NCBI GenBank assembly: GCA_021107855.1
Contig: JAIORZ010000011.1
Location: 133,686-197,685, forward strand
Direction: 5' to 3'
DNA from: an archaeon
Lineage (GTDB): Archaea > Nanobdellota > Nanobdellia > Pacearchaeales > GW2011-AR1
Length of the DNA: 64,000 nucleotides
In this document: piece after piece, positions 40,801 through 49,428 of the stretch
How the letters are laid out: each line of letters begins with the position of its first letter
How positions within the stretch are numbered: the first letter of the stretch is position 1
Position numbers and translations under genes: made by a program
The notes under the pieces: generated by a model
Databases searched by the model: none
Seen by the model: only the letters and a program-made list of their open reading frames with translations
Told to the model about the DNA's origin: nothing

Positions 40801-41110
40801 GCCGATTGCTGGTCGTGCTCGTGGTGGGGCTTTGAGGTTGGGAGAGATGGAGCAGGAGGCGCTTGTTGGTCATGGCGCGTCGCTGTTGTTAAAAGAGCGG
40901 TATGATTCTGATAAGGTTGTGATTGATATTTGTAGTAAGTGTGGTTCGATTGTGATTGATGACCAGATTCATAATAAGAGGGTTTGTTCGCTTTGTCATT
41001 CGAATCAGGTTGAGCCGGTTGAGGTTTCGTATGCGTTTAAGTTGTTGATTGAGGAGTTGCAGGGTTTGCATTTGTTAACTAAATTTGAGTTGAAGAATAA
41101 ATACGAATGA
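37859..41110 (+). CDS. rpoB: RNA polymerase subunit B, single polypeptide
   Basis: 1083 aa from ATG 37859 (MAEHVLVKNFLKNHSLVESN). It spans both B'' (RDYGGYFLINGNERVMVMSE) and B' (GYNVDDAIVLN, the KFSVPHGQKGIVG lysine block, and LRLGEMEQEALVGHGAS), so the subunit is not split as in methanogens and halophiles. The zinc ribbon near the end is CSKCGSIVID...CSLCHSN. It forms half of the active centre with RpoA. Confidence 0.97.
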   Translation: MAEHVLVKNFLKNHSLVESNIKSFNNFINKRMQEIVTELSDALPNEDFEIKLGKIRVGKPNMIESDGSSKPVTPAEVRLRKLTYSAPIWMEMMINYAGQVETEEVELGRIPVMVKSEVCNLSGMNEQELVENYIDPRDYGGYFLINGNERVMVMSEELASNQTFVEWQKIKSRMILRMFSQRGAYKIPVSLVESVEGIMEISFSRFRDIPAIVLLKALGITSDADIAKLVGKQTDSLVVNLYEYADVGNVNDALMWIAEKSSLQGTNKEMLDRVKQRIDSYFLPHIGLNKKARLEKARTLCKFIKQFYIAKENPGEAMTDKDHYANKRVRLSGDLLADLFRVNINILLREVQHTLQKTVRRRKFYSIKTIAKSTLFTHRVESAIATGSWIGERSGVTQNIDKNNSFAVMSQLQRVTSTLPGEQENFAARTVHPTHYGRFCPIETPEGTEIGLRKNLALLARVSTRTTMYDDDILKVLRDVGMKDEGELDVFYNGRFVGATENVDVFVKDVKEQRREGNLPVEMSVRFDRFLDTVYISSEIGRVIRPLVIVDDGKSRLTPEHLALVKGGALSWENLFEEGVLEYLDAAEEDDCYVCLEADKLTSEHTHLEVDRMDIFGVSVSLIPFGNNDPPARMVKGGSRAYRQGLGLYAANFPVRIDTDVSLLHYAQKPLVRSFTYDMLNVHPVGQNVVLAVMPYEGYNVDDAIVLNGGSVDRGFGRSSRLKPHVSVELNYAGGLRDEVCIPDKDVSGYRMEESYRFLEDDGVVYPEAELVEGEVVIGKTTPPKFLSEARDISIQTKKEGSVAIKQEEKGTVDAVFMTHDKEGNRIIQVRTRELRVPEVGDKFSVPHGQKGIVGMIAPESDVPFAVSGIKPNIMFNPHGVPSRMTIGYLMDVLAGKVAALSGSIVDASSFSGETIGSLEDGLKKLGFRADGKEVMYNAITGERMPIKIFVGNMFYLKLKYMVADKMHARASGKVALLTRQPIAGRARGGALRLGEMEQEALVGHGASLLLKERYDSDKVVIDICSKCGSIVIDDQIHNKRVCSLCHSNQVEPVEVSYAFKLLIEELQGLHLLTKFELKNKYE

Positions 41111-41418
41111 TGGTAAGAAAAGAAAGTCATTTTGATAGTCGTGGGAGTTGTTATGATTGGAGCACTTCGATTATGGAAGATGTTGTTTATAGCCCTGGTG
41201 CTAAGTGTGTTTTTGAATTAAATAGTGGGAGAAAAGTTTCTGGGCTTTTGAGTTCTCTTATATTGGCAAAATCAAATGAAGGTGCGAAGATTGGCGTTAG
41301 GAGTTCAGCTGAGAAATTTTATTCTGTAAGTGAGATTGATGGTGATGCTCGTGTTTTTTATTCTAAGCTAAAAAACGATTTGGTTTTATCTTTGGGCGAG
41401 AAGGAGGCTGTTGAGTAA
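41107..41418 (+). CDS. Orphan small gene inside the RNA polymerase operon
   Basis: 103 aa, start overlapping the rpoB stop (ATGA), therefore translationally coupled. No family recognised: a beta-rich small protein (AKCVFELNSGRKVSGLLSSL) without membrane segments. The usual archaeal operon has rpoB followed directly by rpoA, so this is an insertion between two universal genes. Codon use resembles the host, although less G/T-heavy. A role linked to transcription is possible by context only. Confidence 0.75.
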   Translation: MMVRKESHFDSRGSCYDWSTSIMEDVVYSPGAKCVFELNSGRKVSGLLSSLILAKSNEGAKIGVRSSAEKFYSVSEIDGDARVFYSKLKNDLVLSLGEKEAVE

Positions 41419-41419
41419 T

Positions 41420-41695
41420 ATGGAAGGTTCAGATTTTTTAGCTATGGAAAAGAAAAGTTCGGATCCTCGTACGATGGGGAGAGGGATTAAGGCTGTTATC
41501 GGGACTGAAAGTGATGCCGTTCTGGGCATAATGAAAAAAAGAGGGATTAATAATTCTCATGGTTGGGATGTTTGTCCGAATGCGAATGAAGGTTGTCTTA
41601 TTGCTAGAAATGGAGAAATATTCCATGAAATTTGTTCTGTTGATTATAGGAATTGCGAGATAAAATATTTTCAAGATAGAGGAGGTAGTCAATGA
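41420..41695 (+). CDS. Second orphan small gene inside the RNA polymerase operon
   Basis: 91 aa from ATG 41420 (MEGSDFLAMEKKSSDPRTMG); the ORF track's TTG start is three codons earlier. It contains four Cys residues (WDVCPNANEGCLI, EICSVDYRNCEI), two pairs that could bind metal or form disulfides. An AGGAGGT sequence just before its stop is the ribosome-binding site of rpoA, whose start overlaps it by four bases. No family recognised. Confidence 0.72.
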   Translation: MEGSDFLAMEKKSSDPRTMGRGIKAVIGTESDAVLGIMKKRGINNSHGWDVCPNANEGCLIARNGEIFHEICSVDYRNCEIKYFQDRGGSQ

Positions 41696-44600
41696 GACCG
41701 GTTAAGAAGAAAATTAGTGAGATGAGGTTTTCGTTGCTTAGTCCTGAGCAGATTAAGAAGTTGAGTGTTGCGAAGATTGTGACGCCGGAGCTTTATGATG
41801 TTGATGGTTATCCGGTTGATGGTGGGTTGATGGATTTGAGGCTTGGTGCGGTTGACCCGGGTGTTCGGTGTAGGACTTGTGGTGGTCGGTTGAAAGAGTG
41901 TCTTGGGCATCCTGGTATTATTGAGTTGGCTCGTTCTGTTGTTCATATTAAGTATTTGCCGATTATTGATTTGGTTTTGAGGTCGACGTGTGAGGCGTGT
42001 GGGAAGGTTTTGATTAAGGACGAGAAATTTTTGGCTAAGGGTTTAGTTGATAGGATTAAGAAGGCTAAAGATGGGAAGAAGTGTCCGCATTGTTCGATTA
42101 TTCAGGAGAAGGTGAGGCTTGAGAAGCCGACGTCTTTTAGAAGTGGTCGGAGGAGGTTGTTTCCGTCGGAGATTCGTGAGAGATTGGTTAAAGTTAGTGA
42201 TGAGGATTTGAAGGTTTTGGGCATTAATCCTGAGACGCTTAGACCGGAATGGGCGATTTTGACGCAGCTTCTTGTTCCGCCGGTTACTGTTAGACCGTCG
42301 ATTACTTTGGAAAGTGGGGAGAGGAGTGAAGACGATTTGACTCATAAGTTGTCGGATATTATTAGAAGTAATCAGAGGTTGTGGGAGAATTTGAATGCTG
42401 GTGCGCCTGAGGTTATTATCGAGGATTTGTGGGATTTGTTGCAGTATCATGTTACGACGTTTTTTGATAATTCGATTGCGAAGATTCCGCCGGCTCGTCA
42501 TCGTAGTGGTCAGCCATTGAAGACGATTGAGGAAAGGATTAAGGGGAAAGAGGGTCGGATTAGGAAGAACTTGGCTGGTAAGCGTGTTAATTATTCGGCT
42601 CGTACTGTGATTTCGCCGGACCCGACGTTGAAGTTGAACGAGGTTGGTGTGCCGTTTGAGGTTGCTAGGATTTTGACTGTTGCTGAGAAAGTGACGTCGA
42701 TTAATATTGATAGGATGAAGAAGTTGGTTGCTAAGGAGGATTATCCTGCGGCTAATTATATTATTAGGACGGATGGGAAGAGGAAGAAGATTGTTGGTGA
42801 GCTTCGTGAGGAGTTGATTGATGAGTTGGAAGTTGGGTATACCGTCGAGAGGCATTTAATTGACGGAGATGTTGTTTTGTTTAATAGGCATCCGTCGCTT
42901 CATCGGGCGAATTTGATGGCGCATTTTGTTAAGGTGATTCCGGGTAGAACTTTTAGAATTCATCCTGCGGTTTGTGGTCCTTATAATGCGGATTTTGATG
43001 GTGACGAGATGAATATTCATGCGCCGCAGACCGAGGAAGCTCGGGCTGAAGCTGAGGTTTTGTTGAATGTTAATACGAATTTATTTTCTCCGAAGAATAG
43101 TATGAATTTTTTCGGTTGTATTCAGGACGCTGTTTCTGGGAATTATATGTTGAATGAGGGCGAGATTTCTAAGGAGGATGCTTCGCAGTTGTTGCATCAG
43201 GTTGGTGCGAGTGATTTTAGTTTGAATAAGATGAATAAGGGTGGGGATATTATTAAGAAAATTGTTCCTAAGAATATTGCGTCTGAGGATATTAATTATG
43301 AGGGTTTTAAGAGTGGAAAGGGTTATTTGGTTAAGGCTAGCGATAAGGCGCTTGGCAGGGATGAGACGATGGAGCTTATTGGAAAGGTTTTTGCTTTAGG
43401 GACTGTCTTTTTGTCGAGGAGTGGTTTTTCAATTTCGTTGGAAGATTTGGATGTTCCTGAGAGTGTTAAAGTTGCGAATAAGAAGATTATTGATTTGGCT
43501 GGGGTTAAGGTGGAGAAGATTATTGAGAGTTATTACGATAAGAGTTTGGAGTTGATTCCTGGTTTTAGTGCGGAGGAGACGCGGGAGAATAAGATTTTGC
43601 AGGTTTTGAATGGGGTTAGGACTGATGTTGGTAAGATTGTTAAGGATGGGTTTTCGAAGGATAGTTTGGCAAGTAAGATGATTACTTCTGGGGCGAAGGG
43701 TAGTATACTGAATATTTCGCAGATTGCGGGTTCGGTTGGACAACAGGTTCTTAATGGCAGAAGGATTGATTTTGGGTATACTGGTAGGACGCTTTCCTGT
43801 TTTAAGAAGGGCGATTTGAGTCCTAGTGCTGGTGGGTTTATTTATAGTTCTTATATGGCGGGGATGAAGCCTGAGGAGTTTTTCTTTGGTGCGATGACGG
43901 GTCGGGATGGTTTGATGGATACTGCTCTTAGGACGCCGAAGTCTGGTTATTTGTATAGGCGACTTGCGAATGCTTTGCAGGATTTGATTATGGCTTATGA
44001 TGGGACGGTTCGGGACGCTTCGAATAATGTTGTTCAGTTTACTTATGGACTTGATGGTGTTGATATTTCGGCTAAGCATTTGGATAAGAAGGTTGCTCCG
44101 GGCGAGGCGATTGGGGTTGTGACTGCGCAGAGTTTTGGTGAGTCTTCGACGCAGATGGTTTTGAATACTTTTCATTCTGCTGGTGTTGCGGAGGTTCAGG
44201 TTACTACTGGTTTGCCGAGGATTGTTGAGATTTTAGATGCGAGGAAAATGCCGAAGACTCCGTCTATGGAGATTTGGTTAGATAAGGATTTTAATAATGA
44301 GAAGTCTGCTCGGACGATTGCGGAGAAACTTAAGGAGATTAAGTTGAAGGAGATTATTTCTGATATTGCGATTGATTTTGGGTCTAAGAAGATTAAGATT
44401 GGTGTGGATGCAAAGTCTTTGAAGAGTGTTCATATTTCTTTGGATAAGGCCATTGAGGTTCTGAAGGAGAAAGGTTTTGAGGTGAAGAAGTTGAGCGATG
44501 GTATGGTTTTGGATATGAGTAAGGAAGATTTTAAGACTATTTATAAAATTAAGGAGAAAATTAAGGAGGTTATTTTGACGGGGGTTAAAAAGATTACGCA

Positions 44601-45105
44601 GGTTTTGGTTGTGAAGCGTGGTAAGGATTATGTGATTTTGACTGCGGGTTCGAATTTGAAGGATGTGATGGCGTTTAAGGGTGTTAATAAGGATAGGGTT
44701 GTTAGTAATGATTTGCATGAGACTGCGAGGATTTTAGGGGTTGAGGCGGCTAGGTCGTTGGTTGTTCAGGAAATTAACAAGGTTATTGATTCGCAGGGTT
44801 TGGCTGTCGATGGTAAGCATGCGATGTTGATTGCGGATACTATGACTGCTTCGGGGGCTGTTAAGGGTATTACTCGTATGGGTATTATTGGGGATAAAAA
44901 TTCGATTTTAGCTAGAGCTTCTTTTGAGACTCCGGTTAAGCAGTTTGTTCAGGCTACGAAGACGGGTAAAAGAGATAGATTGAGGTCAGTGATTGAGAAT
45001 ATTATTTTGAATCAGCCGGTTCCTGTTGGGACGGGTTTGCCTGGGTTGTTGGTTAAGGTTACTGGGAATTTGGCGAGTAAGGATAAGGAGAAAAAAGTAG
45101 CATGA
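41692..45105 (+). CDS. rpoA: RNA polymerase subunit A, fused A'-A''
   Basis: 1137 aa. The A' part has CRTCGGRLKECLGHPGIIEL (zinc site), RHRSGQPLKTIEERIKGKEG and the catalytic NADFDGDEMNIH; the A'' part continues in the same frame with GEAIGVVTAQSFGESSTQMV and ends in the jaw/C-terminal domain (LPGLLVKVTG). Most Euryarchaeota and Crenarchaeota encode A' and A'' separately, so the fusion is a lineage marker. No intein is apparent. It starts from an AGGAGGT site within the previous orphan gene. Confidence 0.97.
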   Translation: MRPVKKKISEMRFSLLSPEQIKKLSVAKIVTPELYDVDGYPVDGGLMDLRLGAVDPGVRCRTCGGRLKECLGHPGIIELARSVVHIKYLPIIDLVLRSTCEACGKVLIKDEKFLAKGLVDRIKKAKDGKKCPHCSIIQEKVRLEKPTSFRSGRRRLFPSEIRERLVKVSDEDLKVLGINPETLRPEWAILTQLLVPPVTVRPSITLESGERSEDDLTHKLSDIIRSNQRLWENLNAGAPEVIIEDLWDLLQYHVTTFFDNSIAKIPPARHRSGQPLKTIEERIKGKEGRIRKNLAGKRVNYSARTVISPDPTLKLNEVGVPFEVARILTVAEKVTSINIDRMKKLVAKEDYPAANYIIRTDGKRKKIVGELREELIDELEVGYTVERHLIDGDVVLFNRHPSLHRANLMAHFVKVIPGRTFRIHPAVCGPYNADFDGDEMNIHAPQTEEARAEAEVLLNVNTNLFSPKNSMNFFGCIQDAVSGNYMLNEGEISKEDASQLLHQVGASDFSLNKMNKGGDIIKKIVPKNIASEDINYEGFKSGKGYLVKASDKALGRDETMELIGKVFALGTVFLSRSGFSISLEDLDVPESVKVANKKIIDLAGVKVEKIIESYYDKSLELIPGFSAEETRENKILQVLNGVRTDVGKIVKDGFSKDSLASKMITSGAKGSILNISQIAGSVGQQVLNGRRIDFGYTGRTLSCFKKGDLSPSAGGFIYSSYMAGMKPEEFFFGAMTGRDGLMDTALRTPKSGYLYRRLANALQDLIMAYDGTVRDASNNVVQFTYGLDGVDISAKHLDKKVAPGEAIGVVTAQSFGESSTQMVLNTFHSAGVAEVQVTTGLPRIVEILDARKMPKTPSMEIWLDKDFNNEKSARTIAEKLKEIKLKEIISDIAIDFGSKKIKIGVDAKSLKSVHISLDKAIEVLKEKGFEVKKLSDGMVLDMSKEDFKTIYKIKEKIKEVILTGVKKITQVLVVKRGKDYVILTAGSNLKDVMAFKGVNKDRVVSNDLHETARILGVEAARSLVVQEINKVIDSQGLAVDGKHAMLIADTMTASGAVKGITRMGIIGDKNSILARASFETPVKQFVQATKTGKRDRLRSVIENIILNQPVPVGTGLPGLLVKVTGNLASKDKEKKVA

Positions 45106-45338
45106 GCGTTAAAGAATTAAGGGAAGGAATTGAAGCGGGAAAGGTTTTTTTTGGGATTAGGCAAGCTTTGAAGTTGGGAAAAAAGGCGAAGAATATTTTT
45201 ATTGCTAAAGATACTCGGGATGAGACGGTTGAAAAATTGGAGAGTGCTGGATTGGAATTTGATGTTTTGAAGTCGAAGGCTGATTTGACTAAGGAACTAA
45301 ATCTTGATTTTGGTGCGGAAGTTTTTACTTTGAAGTAG
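45102..45338 (+). CDS. rpl30e: Ribosomal protein eL30
   Basis: 78 aa; the ATG overlaps the rpoA TGA by four bases. The L7Ae/L30e fold is seen in GKVFFGIRQALKLGKKAKNI and IAKDTRDETVEKLES. It is short compared with the usual 95-100 aa. Its place between rpoA and nusA is conserved in archaea. Confidence 0.9.
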   Translation: MSVKELREGIEAGKVFFGIRQALKLGKKAKNIFIAKDTRDETVEKLESAGLEFDVLKSKADLTKELNLDFGAEVFTLK

Positions 45339-45339
45339 G

Positions 45340-45699
45340 ATGGGAGCTTATAAGGTCGAAAGAATTAAGAAGGAATTTCCTGACCATGTGGTTATGGTAA
45401 AAGTTGATGAGGGGTTTTATGCTTTTTTGAATAAAAATTTTACAGGCAAGGGACGAGAGAGAGTTCCTTATCTTAATAAAAAAAACGAGGTTAGAAATTT
45501 TGATGCGAATCTTCTTAAGCATAATAATACGGGCAAGGTTTATGCGATAGGGGCACTTTCTGATTATTCTGCTTCTGGGAACTTTTTTACGGTTGGTATT
45601 TTGAATGTTGGAGAGAATAATCCTGAAGATTTAGGGGAAGAAATTGAGGGCGTTTTGTCTGACTTAGAGAAAGCCGCTTTAGCGGAGGTTGGGGGATAG
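45340..45699 (+). CDS. Orphan gene between eL30 and nusA
   Basis: 119 aa, start one base after the eL30 stop and stop one base before the nusA ATG. The protein (MGAYKVERIKKEFPDHVVMV) looks globular, alpha/beta, without Cys or membrane segments, and is unlike any family I recognise. eL30 and nusA are normally adjacent in archaea, so this is another insertion that keeps the operon tight. Base composition resembles the other orphan genes here more than the ribosomal genes. Confidence 0.75.
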   Translation: MGAYKVERIKKEFPDHVVMVKVDEGFYAFLNKNFTGKGRERVPYLNKKNEVRNFDANLLKHNNTGKVYAIGALSDYSASGNFFTVGILNVGENNPEDLGEEIEGVLSDLEKAALAEVGG

Positions 45700-45700
45700 T

Positions 45701-46126
45701 ATGGCTGGCGTGATTGATATGCAGTTGATGAGGCACATTAATTTGTTTGCGCGGACGACGAAGGTCGCGACGACGAAAGTTTTTTATTATAATAATCAGA
45801 TTGTTTTTGCGGTGCCGAAAACGAAGGTGTCTTTGGCGATTGGGAAAGGGGCTTGTAATATTAAGAGGATGAGTGAGACCTTGCGGAAGAAGATTCGTGT
45901 TGTTTCTATGCCTGCTGTTGATGATGTCGAGGGGATTAAGAAGTTCGTCGAGGACGTTGTTGCTCCGATTGAGTTTAATGGGGTTGAAATTAAGGGGGGC
46001 AGTCTTGTTGTGAATGCTGGTCGGCAAAGTAAGGCGGCTTTGATTGGTAGGAATAGGATGAGGGAGAAAGAGTTGGCGGATGTTTTGAAGGATTTTTTTG
46101 GGATTAACAAATTTCGGATTGCTTGA
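45701..46126 (+). CDS. nusA: Archaeal NusA (two KH domains)
   Basis: 141 aa from ATG 45701. Archaeal NusA consists only of two KH domains; VSLAIGKGACNIKRMSETLR and SKAALIGRNRMREKELADVL are their GxxG loops. It binds RNA and is thought to act in termination or elongation. This ends the rpo operon: the next gene has its own promoter. Confidence 0.93.
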   Translation: MAGVIDMQLMRHINLFARTTKVATTKVFYYNNQIVFAVPKTKVSLAIGKGACNIKRMSETLRKKIRVVSMPAVDDVEGIKKFVEDVVAPIEFNGVEIKGGSLVVNAGRQSKAALIGRNRMREKELADVLKDFFGINKFRIA

Positions 46127-46172
46127 TTTATAATTAGAAAATTATTTATAGTAAATTCTATTAAAATAGTTT

Positions 46173-48521
46173 ATGGTGCTAAAAAGAGTAATTTTATTAT
46201 CCAGTATTTTTTGCCTGATATTATTTAGTTTTTCAATAATTGTGGAAGCAGCAACGCTGTGCAACCGAGCAGATATTAACGAAGACAACATTGTTGACAT
46301 GGAAGAACTTGTGTTATTTATTTCGCAATGGAAGCAGAGTAGCCAGGGGTACCTTTTGTGGGAGGTCATGGAAACCATGAATTTGTGGAAGAATGGGTGC
46401 ACGGTTTCTGTTTGTGGTAATGATATCTGTGAAGGTGGTGAAACCATCGAGAATTGTCCTGAGGATTGTTTAGAGAAAAAGGTCTTTGCAAGTCACATGG
46501 TCTGGTTTCCATTATTTGTCTTTCACAATCCTGAATCATATCCAACAATGAAGGACACGCCAATGCATCTATCAGCAATGGCTCCTGGATGCGCCTCTAC
46601 TGATGATCGTGATAATAACTTGTGTCCACCTAATCAATGGAACGAAGCAGATGTGATTGAGGATTATAAGACTGAAATTATAGACGCGTTTGAGCATGGT
46701 ATTGATGGGTTTGTTTTTTATGGTATAGGTGAAAATTTTGTACAGCAGCCTGAGAAACTTGGGCGCATGCTTACTGCTGCGGAAGAGGCCAGTGCAATAA
46801 TTGGTGAGAATTTTGAAATCATGTTTGCTCCAGATTTTTCTACAGAGATTCCTTTAGATAACTTTGTATCAAGTTTAACCAACACACTTTCTATACATAA
46901 AGACCATCCAAACCTCTACAAAGAGAATGGGGTTATAACTATTAATGGGTATTTAGCTGACAACTACAGTGTCAGTGAATGGGAGCAAGTCATACAGAGT
47001 CTGGGTTCAGCAGGTATAGATCTTGCAGTTATTGGCCACATCTATCCAAATAATAACTATCATCTTGGAATCACTACTGAAGGAGAGAATAAGATTAGGG
47101 ATTACATGACTGTCTTAGAGGGGGTATCTAGTTTTAGTCCTAATTTTAGACAAGAGCATCAGGAACCTGTCTCCAATCAATTGAAACAAATTCTCGACTC
47201 AGATGACAAAATATATATGCCGCAGGTGCATCCTGGTTATTATAGTGTTTTTAATGATGGACGTCCTAATTGGTATGTAGATGGGGACCTATCACGTTTC
47301 TTCAGAGATAATTGGGAGTTGGCAATTTCCCAGGATGTAGATTTGATTAATTTAGTCAGTTGGAGTGATAATTTTGAGAATCACCACATCAGCTCGTCAG
47401 TCAATCATAACTGGGTATATTTGGATATAACAAAATGGTACAGTCATATTTTCAAATACGGAGAAACTCCTGTCGTTGATGAAACCAAGCTTTATCTTGG
47501 GCACCATGGTTCAGTATACACCCATTATCCCATAGAAATTGAGGTCGTCGGGCTTGTTTCTGATGATCACGATCAAACCTCATGTGATCTTTCGGTCACT
47601 GGCAGTATGGATGGTTTTAGTAAGGGTGACTTTTCTATTTCCATGTGGTACGAATTTCCTGTCGGGGCAGCTAATTCTAAATGGAGCCTGAGCAAGGGTG
47701 ATGCATGGAGTCCTGGGAGTAAAGGCTTTGGCGTAGCTCATTGGACAGAGTCAGATCCAGTCACACCTGAACTTTTTCTAAATGACGGCACAAATAGGCT
47801 AGATCTCGGTGGAGGCAGCATTAACCGAGGAGAATGGGGGCATTTTGTATGGACTATTGACAGAGCAACTGGCTTAATGAAATCTTATAGGAATGGTGCT
47901 TTCCAGGGAGAGTTGGACATCTCTGATTTGGATGATATCAGCAACACAACAAGTCCGTTGGTTGTGGGTGAGTTGTTGGATAGTTATTTTATTGGGTCGA
48001 TGGATGAATTGAGGATATACAACAGGGTGTTGGATACGGCAGAGATTCAAGCATTGTCTAACAAGCAAACAGACGGAAGCCTGGGAGAAGGTTTAGTGTC
48101 CTTATTTTCGTTTGAGGATGATTTTTCGGATTCAGTCGGAAATGATGTGGTTATGAACGGGGACCCAACATTTGTTGCTGGCATCAGTGGCTTTGCGTTG
48201 GATTTTAATGGGGGAGATAATTTACTAACGACATTTGTTCCAGTTACTATATCAGATGAGCATATTGTATTGGAGAATGGGCTATTCGTCTATGAGGATT
48301 CGATTAGTGGGTGTGGGAGCGATGCAACAATTCACTTGACTTGTGGTTCATATGAGATAACAGAAGTTGTCCATGTAAGTGACCTATATTATGAATACAA
48401 GTGGCATACTGATTCTGAACTTTCTGTTTATGATTGCAACCACGGTTGTGGCGGAATCCGGTTGGGTGAGAATTATGCGCACATAATAGATATGTCGACC
48501 ATCTTTAAGAGGATCATATGA
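46173..48521 (+). CDS. Exported GH71-like glycosidase with dockerin-like and LamG domains
   Basis: 782 aa. Signal peptide (LLSSIFCLILFSFSIIVEAA), then a single dockerin-like EF hand (ADINEDNIVDMEELVLFISQ), a Cys module (CGNDICEGGETIENC), and from about residue 107 a TIM-barrel region KKVFASHMVWFPLF...IDGFVFYGIGENF resembling GH71 alpha-1,3-glucanases. Around residues 490-640 is a LamG/concanavalin-like domain (WGHFVWTIDRATGLMKSYRN, LRIYNRVLDTAEIQAL). Codon use is balanced, lacking the G/T bias of its neighbours, which with its place between nusA and uS12 suggests recent acquisition. TATA-like TTTATAG lies 25 nt upstream. Confidence 0.8.
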   Translation: MVLKRVILLSSIFCLILFSFSIIVEAATLCNRADINEDNIVDMEELVLFISQWKQSSQGYLLWEVMETMNLWKNGCTVSVCGNDICEGGETIENCPEDCLEKKVFASHMVWFPLFVFHNPESYPTMKDTPMHLSAMAPGCASTDDRDNNLCPPNQWNEADVIEDYKTEIIDAFEHGIDGFVFYGIGENFVQQPEKLGRMLTAAEEASAIIGENFEIMFAPDFSTEIPLDNFVSSLTNTLSIHKDHPNLYKENGVITINGYLADNYSVSEWEQVIQSLGSAGIDLAVIGHIYPNNNYHLGITTEGENKIRDYMTVLEGVSSFSPNFRQEHQEPVSNQLKQILDSDDKIYMPQVHPGYYSVFNDGRPNWYVDGDLSRFFRDNWELAISQDVDLINLVSWSDNFENHHISSSVNHNWVYLDITKWYSHIFKYGETPVVDETKLYLGHHGSVYTHYPIEIEVVGLVSDDHDQTSCDLSVTGSMDGFSKGDFSISMWYEFPVGAANSKWSLSKGDAWSPGSKGFGVAHWTESDPVTPELFLNDGTNRLDLGGGSINRGEWGHFVWTIDRATGLMKSYRNGAFQGELDISDLDDISNTTSPLVVGELLDSYFIGSMDELRIYNRVLDTAEIQALSNKQTDGSLGEGLVSLFSFEDDFSDSVGNDVVMNGDPTFVAGISGFALDFNGGDNLLTTFVPVTISDEHIVLENGLFVYEDSISGCGSDATIHLTCGSYEITEVVHVSDLYYEYKWHTDSELSVYDCNHGCGGIRLGENYAHIIDMSTIFKRII

Positions 48522-48546
48522 TAAATAGATGTAAACTAAAAATTTA

Positions 48547-49320
48547 ATGGTAAATTCAAAAAAGAAAAAAAGAATTAGGTTTATTTTTTATAATACAGAA
48601 TATTTTGAGGGTCTTCAGGGTGTGAGGTGGAAGTATCTTGAGGTGTGGAAGAGGATTTTTGGGACAAAGCGGAATCTTTTGAAAATATGTAAGGAGATTT
48701 CGGCGTATAAGCCGGATGTTTTGGCGTTTATTGAGATTCAGGCGAAGTCTTTTTTTAGGAGGGAGAGGTATGATAATATTGTTAGGAAAGAAATGAAGAT
48801 GAAACATTCTTTGATAAAACCGAAGTATTTTTTTCACGGGCTTACTAGGATACTTAAGTATACCCCTGGAATTAAGGACCAGTCGAATGCTCTTTTTTCT
48901 AAAAAAAGTTTTTGTGATTCTGAGTTTGTTTATTTTAAAGAGGGGGTTAAAAAATTAATTATAAAAGCTTCGGTAAAAGTTCCTAAGAAAATTACTTTTC
49001 TTATTGTGCATTTGGCTTTGGCTAAAGGTTCTCGTCAGAAGCAGATGGAGGAATTGGCTGAGATTGTTAGAGGTGTTAAGACTCCGATTGTTCTTGCTGG
49101 AGATTTTAATACGTTTGGCGGGAAGGAGGAACTTGATGTTTTGATAAAAAACAGTCGATTGCGTAAGGTGAAAGAGTCGCTTACTTTTCCGGCGTTTCAT
49201 CCCAATAAAGTTCTGGACCATATTTTGATTTCTCCTGAGATTCGGGTTAAGAATTATGAGGTTCTGAAGTTGAAGTTGTCGGACCATCTTCCGGTTATGG
49301 TGGATTTCGAGGTTAGGTAG
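48547..49320 (+). CDS. Endonuclease/exonuclease/phosphatase family protein
   Basis: 257 aa. The EEP fold shows its catalytic blocks in order: FYNTEYFEG near the start, VLAFIEIQ (metal Glu), VLAGDFNTFGG, KVLDHILIS and SDHLPVMVDFE at the end. Family members include phosphodiesterases, sphingomyelinases and AP endonucleases; there is no signal peptide, so it is probably intracellular and acts on nucleic acid or a phosphodiester. It follows the glycosidase by 25 bp. Substrate not assignable. Confidence 0.87.
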   Translation: MVNSKKKKRIRFIFYNTEYFEGLQGVRWKYLEVWKRIFGTKRNLLKICKEISAYKPDVLAFIEIQAKSFFRRERYDNIVRKEMKMKHSLIKPKYFFHGLTRILKYTPGIKDQSNALFSKKSFCDSEFVYFKEGVKKLIIKASVKVPKKITFLIVHLALAKGSRQKQMEELAEIVRGVKTPIVLAGDFNTFGGKEELDVLIKNSRLRKVKESLTFPAFHPNKVLDHILISPEIRVKNYEVLKLKLSDHLPVMVDFEVR

Positions 49321-49397
49321 AATTTTTGCGAGGGTTCATGGTAAGTTTTATAAGAGTAACATTAAAAATGTTTCACGTAAAAATTGTTGGCAAAAGT

Positions 49398-49405
49398 TTT
49401 TAAAG
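49398..49405 (+). promoter_or_regulatory. Promoter of uS12
   Basis: GCAAAAGTTTTTAAA, a BRE-like and TATA-like block also found before dnaG (near 56488), about 28 nt before ATG 49429. Confidence 0.6.
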
Positions 49406-49428
49406 CAAATTTTCACTTAATTATTACG

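Noticed and set aside
39869-40873. 334-aa minus-strand ORF inside rpoB, and similar long antisense ORFs (52139-53182 in EF-2, 62625-63602 in the S-layer-like gene)
   Set aside because: They are opposite confirmed genes; the translations are rich in Asn, Ile, Arg and Thr without domains. Strong codon bias of the + genes removes stop codons from the complementary frame.
41692-45105. Intein in rpoA
   Set aside because: The length is accounted for by A' plus A'' and no splicing motifs were seen at the usual insertion points.
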